Assembly: GCF_000178995.1 (NCBI RefSeq)
Contig: NZ_ADVZ01000003.1
Location: forward strand, 310,001-374,000
Source of the DNA: Afipia sp. 1NLS2
Lineage (GTDB): Bacteria > Pseudomonadota > Alphaproteobacteria > Rhizobiales > Xanthobacteraceae
Length of the DNA stretch: 64,000 nt
Direction: 5' to 3'
Part shown: in pieces, positions 56,724-64,000 of the stretch
Numbering within the stretch: position 1 is the stretch's first letter
Layout: every line of letters begins with the position of its first letter
Translations under genes and position numbers: made by a program
The notes under the pieces: model-generated
What the model was told of the DNA's origin: nothing
The model's database searches: none
What the model saw: the letters and a program-made list of their open reading frames with translations, nothing else

Positions 56724-57584
56724 ATGAATTTCTGGATCATCCAGGGTCTGAACGGTTTGGCATTCGGATCCCTCCTGTTCATTCTGGCGTCCGGCTTCTC
56801 GCTGATTTTCGGCCTCATGCGGATCGTCAATCTCTCGCATGGCGCTTATTTCATGCTCGGCGCCTATGTCGGCCTGTCCGCAATCGAGGCAGGGGTCAAT
56901 TTCTGGGTTGCCATTCTGCTTGGCGGCGTGGCGATCTGCATTCTCGGCACGCTGATCGAGCGGTTCGTCCTGCGCCGCCTGAACGGGCAGCCGCTGGCGC
57001 AGGTGCTGGTGACGCTCGGCATCGCGTTCATCATTGCCGACGCCTGCGTCTGGATCTGGACCGGCGATCCGCGACGGGTGCCGATGCCCTCGGAACTGAC
57101 CGGCGCATTCCGCGTCGCGCATCTTGCGTTTCCGATCTATCGTTTGTTCGTGATCGGGGTGGCGTTCGCGCTCGCAGCCGCGCTCTGGTTTTTGCTCGAG
57201 CGCAGTCGCCTTGGCGCAATGATCCGCGCCGGTGTCGATGACCTCGCCATGGCGCGCGCCATGGGAATCCGGACATCGCTGTTGTTTTCGGTGGTGTTCT
57301 GCCTCGGCTCCGCGCTGGCGGGCGCGGGCGGCGTGCTGGCGGGGCCGATCCTGTCGGTCTATCCCGGCCTCGATACCGACATGTTGCCGCTCGCGCTGGT
57401 GGTGGTGATCCTGGGCGGCGTCGGCAGTCTGCTCGGTGCGTTCGTCGGCAGCCTGATCATCGGCTTCATCTACAGTTACGGACAGGCGCTGTTTCCGGAC
57501 CTTGCCTATGTGATCCTCTTCTTGCCGATGGTCCTAGTGCTCACGCTGCGGCCGACCGGCCTGTTCGGAAGGCAGGCCATTTGA
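56724..57584 (+). CDS. ABC importer permease, LivH type (system 2)
   Basis: The 286-residue permease starts MNFWIIQGLNGLAFGSLLFILASGFSLIFGLMRIVNLSHG. VVILGGVGSLLGAFVGSLIIGF is the cytoplasmic coupling region. GGGAGGG precedes the ATG by about 7 bases. The stop overlaps the LivM start (TGATG). It is distinct from the LivH of system 1. Confidence 0.92.
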   Translation: MNFWIIQGLNGLAFGSLLFILASGFSLIFGLMRIVNLSHGAYFMLGAYVGLSAIEAGVNFWVAILLGGVAICILGTLIERFVLRRLNGQPLAQVLVTLGIAFIIADACVWIWTGDPRRVPMPSELTGAFRVAHLAFPIYRLFVIGVAFALAAALWFLLERSRLGAMIRAGVDDLAMARAMGIRTSLLFSVVFCLGSALAGAGGVLAGPILSVYPGLDTDMLPLALVVVILGGVGSLLGAFVGSLIIGFIYSYGQALFPDLAYVILFLPMVLVLTLRPTGLFGRQAI

Positions 57585-58588
57585 TGCGAGTGCCGGCGCT
57601 GAATTGGATGGTGTGGCTGGCCGGATTTGCAGCGCTGCTGGCGCTGCCATGGCTGGTGACGTCCGAATACTACATCAACATCGCCAGCCAGATCGTGATC
57701 GCAGCGATTCTTGCGCTGAGCCTTAATCTCCTGATCGGCTTCGGCGGCATGATCTCGCTGGGGCATGCGGCCTATCTCGGCGTCTCGGCCTATCTTGCGA
57801 TCTACCTGACGGCACAAGCCGGATTTGGCCAGCTCTCGGGAGCCTTGATCGCCATCGGTGGCACCACCGCGCTGGCGATGCTGTTCGGCTATCTCTCGCT
57901 GCGTGCATCCGGGCTCGGTTTCCTCATGATTACGCTCGCGCTCGGCCAGATTCTCTGGGGCATCGCTTATCGCTGGGCGAGTCTCACCGGCGGCGACAAT
58001 GGCCTTGGTGGAATGAAGCGGCCGCATCCGTTCGGCCTCGACCTCACACATCCGGCGATCTTCTATTACTTCGTATTGTTTTTTCTCGGCCTCGCACTCT
58101 GGTGCATTGCGCGCTTCATTCAGTCGGGGCTCGGCCAAAGCCTACAGGGCACGCGTGACCAGCCGCGCCGCATGCGCGCGCTAGGCTATAATGTGTGGCT
58201 GATCCAGTGGCTGAGTTTCGTCTTTGCGGGATTCTGGGGCGCAGTCGCGGGATTGCTCTATGCCTACTATCACCAGTTCGTTAGCCCGCAGACGCTGCAT
58301 CTGACGACATCGGCCGAAGCATTGCTGATGGTGATCGCGGGAGGCACCGGCACGCTGTTCGGCCCCGTGGTCGGCGCGGCTCTGGTGGTGATCCTCAAGA
58401 ACGTCGTCAGCGCCTACATCACGCGCTGGCTGATCCTGCTCGGGGCCATCTTCGTCGCTATCGTCCTGTTCATGCCTGAGGGTCTGCTGCCGGGGCTGGC
58501 TGGCTGGATGCGCCGAATCAAGGAGCGTTTGCACGGAGGTAGGAAGACAACTGGCGTATCCGCCATCACCAAGGATCGCGTGCTATGA
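57584..58588 (+). CDS. ABC importer permease, LivM type (system 2)
   Basis: The 334-residue permease starts MRVPALNWMVWLAGF. LLIGFGGMISLGHAAYLGVSAY and RDQPRRMRALGYNVWLIQWLSF are the family motifs. It overlaps LivH by one base at the start and LivG by four at the end. Continuous overlaps show a tightly coupled operon. Confidence 0.92.
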   Translation: MRVPALNWMVWLAGFAALLALPWLVTSEYYINIASQIVIAAILALSLNLLIGFGGMISLGHAAYLGVSAYLAIYLTAQAGFGQLSGALIAIGGTTALAMLFGYLSLRASGLGFLMITLALGQILWGIAYRWASLTGGDNGLGGMKRPHPFGLDLTHPAIFYYFVLFFLGLALWCIARFIQSGLGQSLQGTRDQPRRMRALGYNVWLIQWLSFVFAGFWGAVAGLLYAYYHQFVSPQTLHLTTSAEALLMVIAGGTGTLFGPVVGAALVVILKNVVSAYITRWLILLGAIFVAIVLFMPEGLLPGLAGWMRRIKERLHGGRKTTGVSAITKDRVL

Positions 58589-59328
58589 CGATTCCGGTTC
58601 TGGAAGTGAGCGGACTCTCCCGTTTCTTCGGCGGATTGCCGGCGGTGCGTGACGTCTCGATGCGCGTGCCGGCCGGTGAGCGGCGGCTGTTGCTGGGTCC
58701 GAACGGGGCAGGCAAGACCACGTTCTTCAATCTGATCGCCGGCGATTATCCGCCTTCACAGGGTGAAATCCGGATTTTCGGCCAGAACGTGACTCGAAAG
58801 TCCGCCGACCAGCGCACCCATCTTGGTATGGCACGGACCTACCAGATCATCACGCTGTTTCCGAAAAACACGCTGCTTCATAACGTCGTCATTTCACTCG
58901 TTGGCTTGCGAAAGCTGCGTTTCGATCCGTGGTTCGATCTGCGGCGGCAGACCGCGCTCTGGGACGAAGCGCGGGCAACACTTGCACTCGTCGGCCTCGA
59001 TCACCTCGCCGAGCGGACCGTGATGGAAACCAGTTATGGCGAACGGCGCCGGCTCGAGATTGCCATGGCGCTGGCGCAAAAGCCGAAGCTGTTGTTGCTC
59101 GACGAGCCACTGGCCGGTCTGTCCGCGGACGAGCGAAAGGATGTCCAGCGCCTTCTGCAATCCATTCCGCGCGACGTGACCATCGTCATGATCGAGCACG
59201 ACATGGATGTGGCGCTTGCCTTTGCCGATGTGATCACGGTGATGCAGCACGGCCAGGTGGTCGTGGAGGGAAGCCGTGCTGACGTCGTCGCCGATCCCAA
59301 GACGCGAGAGGTGTACCTTGGACACTGA
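58585..59328 (+). CDS. ABC importer ATPase, LivG type (system 2)
   Basis: The 247-residue ATPase has Walker A GPNGAGKTT (about 39-47), the signature TSYGERRRLEIAMAL, Walker B LLLLDEPLAGLS and IEHDMDV. The ATGA overlap with LivM is preserved. It ends 11 bases inside the following LivF gene. Confidence 0.92.
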   Translation: MTIPVLEVSGLSRFFGGLPAVRDVSMRVPAGERRLLLGPNGAGKTTFFNLIAGDYPPSQGEIRIFGQNVTRKSADQRTHLGMARTYQIITLFPKNTLLHNVVISLVGLRKLRFDPWFDLRRQTALWDEARATLALVGLDHLAERTVMETSYGERRRLEIAMALAQKPKLLLLDEPLAGLSADERKDVQRLLQSIPRDVTIVMIEHDMDVALAFADVITVMQHGQVVVEGSRADVVADPKTREVYLGH

Positions 59329-60037
59329 CGCGCTCACCATCAGCGGCCTGAATGCGTTCTATGGCGAAAGCCATGTCCTGCATGACCTGTCGTTTAGCGT
59401 GAAGAAGGGGCAGGTGCTGGGATTGCTCGGGCGCAACGGCGCGGGCAAGACGACATGCATCAGCGCCATCATGGGGCTGGTCAAGGCGAAGGCGTCGCGC
59501 ATCGACCTGTTCGGTCAGCCGATTGCGGGTCTGTCGCCGGAAGCCATTTCGCTGAAGGGCGTTGGTCTGGTCCCGCAGGGCCGGCGGATTTTTCCGTCGC
59601 TGACGGTTTATGAAAATCTCACGGTCGCGGCGCGAAAAGGTTATGCCGAAAATGGCGCGGGATGGGGACTTGAACGAGTCTACGCCACCTTCCCGCGATT
59701 GTCGGAACGTCAGCAGCAACTCGCGGGATCGTTGTCCGGCGGCGAGCAGCAGATGCTGGCGATTTGCCGCGCTCTCATGACTAACCCTCGCCTGGTGCTG
59801 TTCGACGAGCCTTCGGAAGGGCTGGCGCCGCAGATCGTGGCGGAGGTCGCGGAAATCCTGAAAAAGCTGAGTGAAAGCGGACTGTCGATCGTTCTGGTCG
59901 AGCAGAACATCAAGCTCGCGCTGGAAATCGCCGATGAGGTGATCGTGCTCAACACCGGCTATGTCGCGCATGCCGGTAACGCAGCCTCGCTCCGTTCCGA
60001 CGATCGTCTGGTGGAGCAACTGCTGGGTATTTATTGA
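59318..60037 (+). CDS. ABC importer ATPase, LivF type (system 2)
   Basis: The 239-residue ATPase has Walker A GRNGAGKTT, the signature LSGGEQQMLAICRAL, Walker B LVLFDEPSEGLAPQI and VEQNIKLAL. No suitable ATG exists; translation probably starts at the TTG at 59318, which has GAGAGG 6 bases upstream and overlaps LivG by 11 bp. It completes the second importer. Confidence 0.9.
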   Translation: MDTDALTISGLNAFYGESHVLHDLSFSVKKGQVLGLLGRNGAGKTTCISAIMGLVKAKASRIDLFGQPIAGLSPEAISLKGVGLVPQGRRIFPSLTVYENLTVAARKGYAENGAGWGLERVYATFPRLSERQQQLAGSLSGGEQQMLAICRALMTNPRLVLFDEPSEGLAPQIVAEVAEILKKLSESGLSIVLVEQNIKLALEIADEVIVLNTGYVAHAGNAASLRSDDRLVEQLLGIY

Positions 60038-60045
60038 GAGGGTGA

Positions 60046-60831
60046 ATGATGAAATCGGTACGCTTGCATGGGGATGACGGGGTGCTTGACGTTGGCGAGG
60101 AGGGTGCCGGAAAGCCCATCGTTCTGTTGCACTCGTTGCTCGCAGACCGCGCGGTGTTTGACGCAATCGTTCCGCTGCTTGCCAGGGAGCGTCGGGTCAT
60201 CGTTCCCGATTTGCCCGGCTTCGGCGGCTCGTCGTCGGCCGGCGCGACGATCGAGGGCATCGCCGACAGGATTGCGAGCCTATTCGACGCGCTCAAGCTC
60301 GGCACGGAAGCCGATGTGCTGGGCAACGGCTTTGGTGGCTTCATTGCAAGTATGCTTGCCATTCGTCATGGCGCCAAATTCGATCGGCTCGTTCTGGCCG
60401 ACACCGGCATCGCCTTCACGCCGGAAGGCAAGCAATCGTTTTATGCGATGGCCGACCGTGTTCGCCAAAGCGGGATGGAAGCTATCGTCGATGTTGCCAT
60501 GAAGCGCCTGTTTCCCGACGATTTCATCGCAGCTCATCCCGAAATAGTCGTCGAGCGAAGAAACGCATTGGTCAAAACCAATCCTGAATTCTTTGCCGAA
60601 GCCTGTCACGCCCTCGCGACGCTGGATCTGACAGTTCAAATTGGCGCAATCCGTAACCGCACATTGGTCGTTGTCGGTGAACTCGACACGGCAACGCCGC
60701 CGGAGATGTCGCGGGCGCTGGCTGCGGCTCTTCCCGAGGCCAAACTGCTGGAAATTCCCGGGTGCGGTCACGCTCCTATGGTGCAGGAGCCTGAAACTTT
60801 CGTGAGGGCGATCTCCGGTTTTCTGGCCTAA
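60046..60831 (+). CDS. alpha/beta hydrolase-fold protein lacking the nucleophile serine
   Basis: The 261-residue protein has the fold markers IVLLHSLLADRAVFDAI and DLPGFGGSS. The nucleophile elbow reads G93-N-G95-F-G97; position 95 should be serine but is GGC glycine at 60328-60330. The acid D214 (VVGELDTATPP) and H242 (IPGCGHAPMV) are kept. It may be inactive, or use another mechanism. It lies 8 bp after LivF and looks related to 3-oxoadipate enol-lactonase-type hydrolases. Confidence 0.85.
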   Translation: MMKSVRLHGDDGVLDVGEEGAGKPIVLLHSLLADRAVFDAIVPLLARERRVIVPDLPGFGGSSSAGATIEGIADRIASLFDALKLGTEADVLGNGFGGFIASMLAIRHGAKFDRLVLADTGIAFTPEGKQSFYAMADRVRQSGMEAIVDVAMKRLFPDDFIAAHPEIVVERRNALVKTNPEFFAEACHALATLDLTVQIGAIRNRTLVVVGELDTATPPEMSRALAAALPEAKLLEIPGCGHAPMVQEPETFVRAISGFLA

Positions 60832-61049
60832 AGAGTGCGGCGGATCTCAGAGCCGGCGCATAGAGTTTTGGGAGTGTTGGCGATGCCGGAAGTGCGGATG
60901 CGACGATACGAGTCCATGGTCGCAAAGCGCACTCTCAATGGCGCCGTAGGATTGAGCGGCTTCAGGATTTGGACACGGCTGTTGTTGATCAGACCCTTCT
61001 TTCCCGTGGGGCCAGTCAGTTAATATTAAATAACAATTTCAATGGTATA

Positions 61050-61076
61050 TGAGTTCGCAGTTTTATTCTGAATGGC
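61050..61076 (-). repeat. right copy of 27-bp inverted repeat flanking the catabolic block
   Basis: Read on the minus strand this is the 25-of-27 match to 42980-43006. It adjoins the palindrome AATGGCGCGCCATT (61071-61084) followed by Ts. The 282-bp gap from 60832 to 61113 otherwise holds no supported gene. Confidence 0.75.
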
Positions 61077-61113
61077 GCGCCATTTTTCATAAAAATCACG
61101 ATGTTTGCCGCGC

Positions 61114-61266
61114 CTAAAGCGGCACGTCCTTGTCATCGAGCAGGATGCGCTCGGCCGCGCCGTTGAGGTCGTCATATTGCCCGTTGCCAAGCGCCCACAT
61201 GAAGGCGCCGAGGCCTGCAAGGCCGAGCAGCAGCGCAACGGGAACGAGAAACAGAAAATCGTCCAT
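61114..61266 (-). CDS. ccoS: cbb3-type cytochrome oxidase assembly protein CcoS
   Basis: The 50-residue protein reads MDDFLFLVPVALLLGLAGLG..., with one membrane helix followed by FMWALGNGQYDDLNGAAERILLDD. The GQYDDLxGxAxRIL stretch is the CcoS signature. It helps mature the cbb3 terminal oxidase in the inner membrane. Its ATG overlaps the ccoI stop (TGATG), so the two are translated together. It is too short for many gene finders. Confidence 0.92.
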   Translation of the reverse strand: MDDFLFLVPVALLLGLAGLGAFMWALGNGQYDDLNGAAERILLDDKDVPL

Positions 61267-63518
61267 CACGCATGCTCCACGATATTCAGGGGAAGGGGCT
61301 TCGTTGCGGTGGTTTTGGATTTGGTTCGCACGCGACGGCCGCCAAGCCGCAGCGCGTTGGCGATGACGATGATCGAGGATGACGACATCGCAATCGCCGC
61401 GACCAGAGGTGTCACGTATCCCATGATCGCGACCGGCACCGCGATCAGATTGTAGCCGACCGCAAGGACAAGGTTCTGCCGGACGAGTTTTGCGGCGTCG
61501 TGCGCGATGCCGATGGCCTGCGGCACGGCGTCCAGATTTTCGTGCAGGAATACAAGGTCGGCGGCGTTGCGCCCGATATCGGCTGCGGTCGCGGGCGCCA
61601 TTGACGCGTGGGCGGCCGCGAGCGCGGGCGCGTCGTTCAATCCGTCGCCGACCATCAGCACCTTACGGCCGCTTGTCTCGATGTCGCGGATGCGGGCCAC
61701 CTTGCCGGCAGGCAGCATCCCGGCGGAATACCGAAGATCGAGTTCGCGCGCGATCCGGCCCACGGCGGCGTCATGGTCTCCCGACAGAATTTCGATATCG
61801 AAATTTCGCCTGAGGGTGGCGAGTGCGTCGTGCGTGCCGGCGCGCAGGCGATCCTCGAACTGGAAGCGCGCGAGCGCTGTGCCGTCTTTCGCGAGCACAA
61901 GTCCGGCGCCGTCGGTGGCGGAATCGGACAGCGCCCAATTGGCGCGGCCGAGGCGATAAAGATGCGGGCCGATCCGCGCTTCCAGCCCGCAGCCCGGATG
62001 CTCGGTGATGGCATCCGGCTCGATGGTGTGCATGGGGGAGGCGCAGGCAGCTTCAATGGCGCGCGAATAGGGGTGACGGGAGTGGCCCGCGATGGCGGCG
62101 GCGATTTGCAATGCCTCGGCATCGATGGCGGCGGGATCGATGAGGCGCGGCATGCCGGAGGTCAGCGTGCCGGTCTTGTCGAACACGATGGCGTCGATCT
62201 CCGCGAGCCGCTCCAGCGCGCCGCCGTCCTTGAGCAGGATGCCGTTCTCGAACAGGCGGCGGGCCGCCATCACCTGCACCATCGGCACCGCGAGGCCGAG
62301 CGCGCAGGGGCAGGTGATGATCAGCACCGCGATCGCAATGGTGACGGCGCGGTGAAGGTCGCCGGTGGCGATCATCCAGCCGATGAAGGTGAGGAATGCC
62401 GTCGCGTGTACGACCGGCGCGTAGAGTTGCGAGGCGCGGTCGGCGATCCGACGATAGTGCGAGCGGCCCGTCTCCGCCGCCTCCATCAGGCGCATCATGT
62501 CGGCGAGCGCCGAATCCTTCGCCGCAGCCGTGGCGATGAGCGTCAGCGGCCCGGTGAGGTTCAGCACGCCAGCCTGCAAGGATGTCCCTGGCGCGGCCGC
62601 AAGCGGCGCGCTTTCGCCGCTCAACAGCGCGCTGTCGATATCGGAATGCCCGGCAAGAACTTTGGCATCGACAGGGACGCGCTCACCGGCCGCAAGCAGG
62701 ATCGTCATGCCCACGGCGATCTCGTTGACCGGCATGTAGATGCGGCTGCCATCGCCTTGCAGCACCAGCGCGCCGCGCGATGCAAGATTGGCAAGACCCT
62801 TGACCGCTGTGCGGGCCTTTTCCCGCATCAGATGGTCGAGCGTACGGCCGATCAGCAGGAAGAACAGCAGCGTGACCGACGCATCGAAATAGGCATGCGA
62901 GCCATGGGTCGCGGTCTCGTACACGCTCATGCCGAAGGCAAGCAGCACGCCGATCGAGATCGGCACGTCCATGTTGGTACGGCCGTGGCGCAGCGCGCGC
63001 CATGCCGAACGGAAAAACACGCGGCCGGAATAGGCGAGCGTGGGTAGCGCGATGGCGGCGGAGATCGCATGGAACAGGTCGCGCGTTGCGGGATCGGCGC
63101 CGGACCAGACCGACACCGACAGCAGCATGATGTTGCTCGCGGCGAAGCCTGCAACAGCCAGCGCGCGAATGAGTTCGCTGAAGGCGGTGTCCTTCACCTC
63201 CGCGCCCGCGTCGTAAACATGCGCCTCGTAGCCTGCGCGGCGCAGTGTCTCGATGAAAGGCGGCGGCGCGCCGTCGTGCCAGCGGATGGTCGCGCGCTTG
63301 GTCGAGAGATTGACGCGTGCGGTCTCGACACCGGGCAGGGCGGCCAATGCGGTTTCGATGTTACGGATGCAGGCGCCGCAGTGAATGGAAGGGACAGAGA
63401 GATCGGTCTGGCGGATGCCGTCGCCGACAAGCCGGCTCGCCAGCAGGACTTCGCCGTCCTTGTTGATGTCGTTCGCGACGGTCAGCGCGATGCCTCCGGC
63501 GGAGGTACAACACGTCAT
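61266..63518 (-). CDS. ccoI: copper-transporting P1B-type ATPase CcoI (FixI)
   Basis: The 750-residue P-type ATPase delivers copper for assembly of the cbb3 oxidase. It has a Cys-rich N-terminus (MTCCTSAGG) and a heavy-metal domain with C47-x-x-C50 (HCGACIRNIE). The membrane CPC motif is at about 401-403, the phosphorylated D447 is in DKTGT, and GDGLNDAP is near 622. The start at 63518 has GGAG 7 bases upstream; 63533 and a GTG at 63569 are alternatives. ccoS follows; the oxidase subunit genes are outside the window. Confidence 0.92.
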   Translation of the reverse strand: MTCCTSAGGIALTVANDINKDGEVLLASRLVGDGIRQTDLSVPSIHCGACIRNIETALAALPGVETARVNLSTKRATIRWHDGAPPPFIETLRRAGYEAHVYDAGAEVKDTAFSELIRALAVAGFAASNIMLLSVSVWSGADPATRDLFHAISAAIALPTLAYSGRVFFRSAWRALRHGRTNMDVPISIGVLLAFGMSVYETATHGSHAYFDASVTLLFFLLIGRTLDHLMREKARTAVKGLANLASRGALVLQGDGSRIYMPVNEIAVGMTILLAAGERVPVDAKVLAGHSDIDSALLSGESAPLAAAPGTSLQAGVLNLTGPLTLIATAAAKDSALADMMRLMEAAETGRSHYRRIADRASQLYAPVVHATAFLTFIGWMIATGDLHRAVTIAIAVLIITCPCALGLAVPMVQVMAARRLFENGILLKDGGALERLAEIDAIVFDKTGTLTSGMPRLIDPAAIDAEALQIAAAIAGHSRHPYSRAIEAACASPMHTIEPDAITEHPGCGLEARIGPHLYRLGRANWALSDSATDGAGLVLAKDGTALARFQFEDRLRAGTHDALATLRRNFDIEILSGDHDAAVGRIARELDLRYSAGMLPAGKVARIRDIETSGRKVLMVGDGLNDAPALAAAHASMAPATAADIGRNAADLVFLHENLDAVPQAIGIAHDAAKLVRQNLVLAVGYNLIAVPVAIMGYVTPLVAAIAMSSSSIIVIANALRLGGRRVRTKSKTTATKPLPLNIVEHA

Positions 63519-63601
63519 CGGCTTCTCCAGCATTCCCTCCGCGCCGGGTTCAGCGCGAAGGGCTTTCACGATCCGGCGACAGTGCCGCCGGGCAATTCAG
63601 G

Positions 63602-64000
63602 TCAGCTTGCCTTCGCGGCAGCCGGGGCAGCTTTCATCGCCTCATAGGCGTGCCAGGTGCCGTGCCCGAGCACCGGAAACACAATGATCAAACCGAGCAG
63701 GCCCGTGGCGAGGGACAAGAGGAACAGTCCCAGCACGATCGCGCCCCAGGTCAGCATCACCGGCAGGTTCTTGCCGACGAGTGCGAAGCTCGTTCCCATC
63801 GCGGTCAGCGCATCGACGCGCTGTTCGAGTTGCATGGGAATCGAGAACGCGCTGATGGCGAAGGAGAAGGACGCGAACAATGCGCCCACCGCGCTGCCGA
63901 CGATCAGCATCGCCCATCCGACCGGCGTCGAGAACAGCATCGCGGCGACATGGTCGAGGCCCGGGAAGGGCAGCAGCCCGAAGAACAGCGCATAGACGAT
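63602..64000 (-). CDS. DUF2189 membrane protein (partial)
   Basis: The C-terminal 132 codons are present and the gene runs past the window edge. Hydrophobic helices (GWAMLIVGSAVGALFASFSFAISAFSIPM and MLTWGAIVLGLFLLSLATGLLGLIIVFPVLGHGTWHAYEAM) match the DUF2189 membrane family of unknown role. It lies 83 bp upstream of ccoI on the same strand. Whether it belongs to the cbb3 assembly operon is unclear. ccoG and ccoH are not seen. Confidence 0.75.
   Translation of the reverse strand: MVYALFFGLLPFPGLDHVAAMLFSTPVGWAMLIVGSAVGALFASFSFAISAFSIPMQLEQRVDALTAMGTSFALVGKNLPVMLTWGAIVLGLFLLSLATGLLGLIIVFPVLGHGTWHAYEAMKAAPAAAKAS

Noticed and set aside
60835-61023. 62-codon plus-strand frame after the hydrolase
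   Set aside because: There is no convincing ribosome site and no family-like features; the region is treated as non-coding.
61071-61087. AATGGCGCGCCATT plus Ts as a terminator
   Set aside because: The self-complementary core leaves at most a 5-bp stem with a CGCG loop, too weak to call.

Overview
The window looks like chromosome of an alphaproteobacterium of the Bradyrhizobium / Rhodopseudomonas / Afipia group (Nitrobacteraceae). The grounds are high GC, an Irr-type iron box, a serC-type leader RNA, Omp25/31-type porin-like proteins, DUF992 proteins, an extended UvrB, and the long REP-like palindromes typical of these genomes. Species cannot be named from the sequence alone. Most of the window is housekeeping: the ychF end, an ABC-F ATPase, uvrB, aatA, aroE, glmM, serC-serA, purA, rpoH, an RluD-type synthase, tRNA-Glu and ccoI-ccoS.

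1-11.5 kb: ychF tail, small membrane and hypothetical genes, and an ABC-F ATPase. A compact AT-richer restriction-modification pair (BglII-like nuclease and divergent MT-A70 methyltransferase) is packed tail-to-tail against the ABC-F gene and uvrB. A DUF2157-like membrane protein and two translationally linked GSTs follow. 11.2-24.4 kb: a CWC zinc-ribbon protein, a DUF1800/DUF1501 pair, an acyltransferase, small membrane proteins, a third GST, a PAP2 protein, aatA, two DUF992 paralogues, a SulP transporter, aroE and small genes.

24.6-42.9 kb: glmM, an Fsr-like MFS pump, two outer-membrane beta-barrels, EamA transporters, serC with a structured leader, serA, a frameshifted outer-membrane gene under a near-perfect Irr box, purA, a membrane protein translationally coupled to a formyltransferase-fold protein, rpoH, an RluD-type pseudouridine synthase, a DUF6476-like gene and tRNA-Glu(CTC).

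43.1-60.8 kb: an accessory catabolic block. A TetR regulator with two matching operators faces a three-subunit molybdenum hydroxylase (FAD, 2Fe-2S and Mo subunits), a complete branched-chain-type ABC importer and a CoxG-like protein. A GntR regulator and an aldehyde dehydrogenase then face a second complete importer that ends in an alpha/beta hydrolase whose nucleophile serine is glycine. This 18-kb block is bracketed by a 27-bp sequence present in inverted orientation at both ends (25 of 27 identical), one copy lying 7 bp beyond the tRNA-Glu gene. My reading is an acquired uptake-and-oxidation module for an unidentified organic acid, aromatic or N-heterocycle. The substrate is not deducible from sequence.

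61.1-64 kb (minus strand): ccoS and ccoI (copper supply for cbb3 oxidase) and a partial DUF2189 membrane protein. No CRISPR array, rRNA, prophage or complete insertion sequence was seen.
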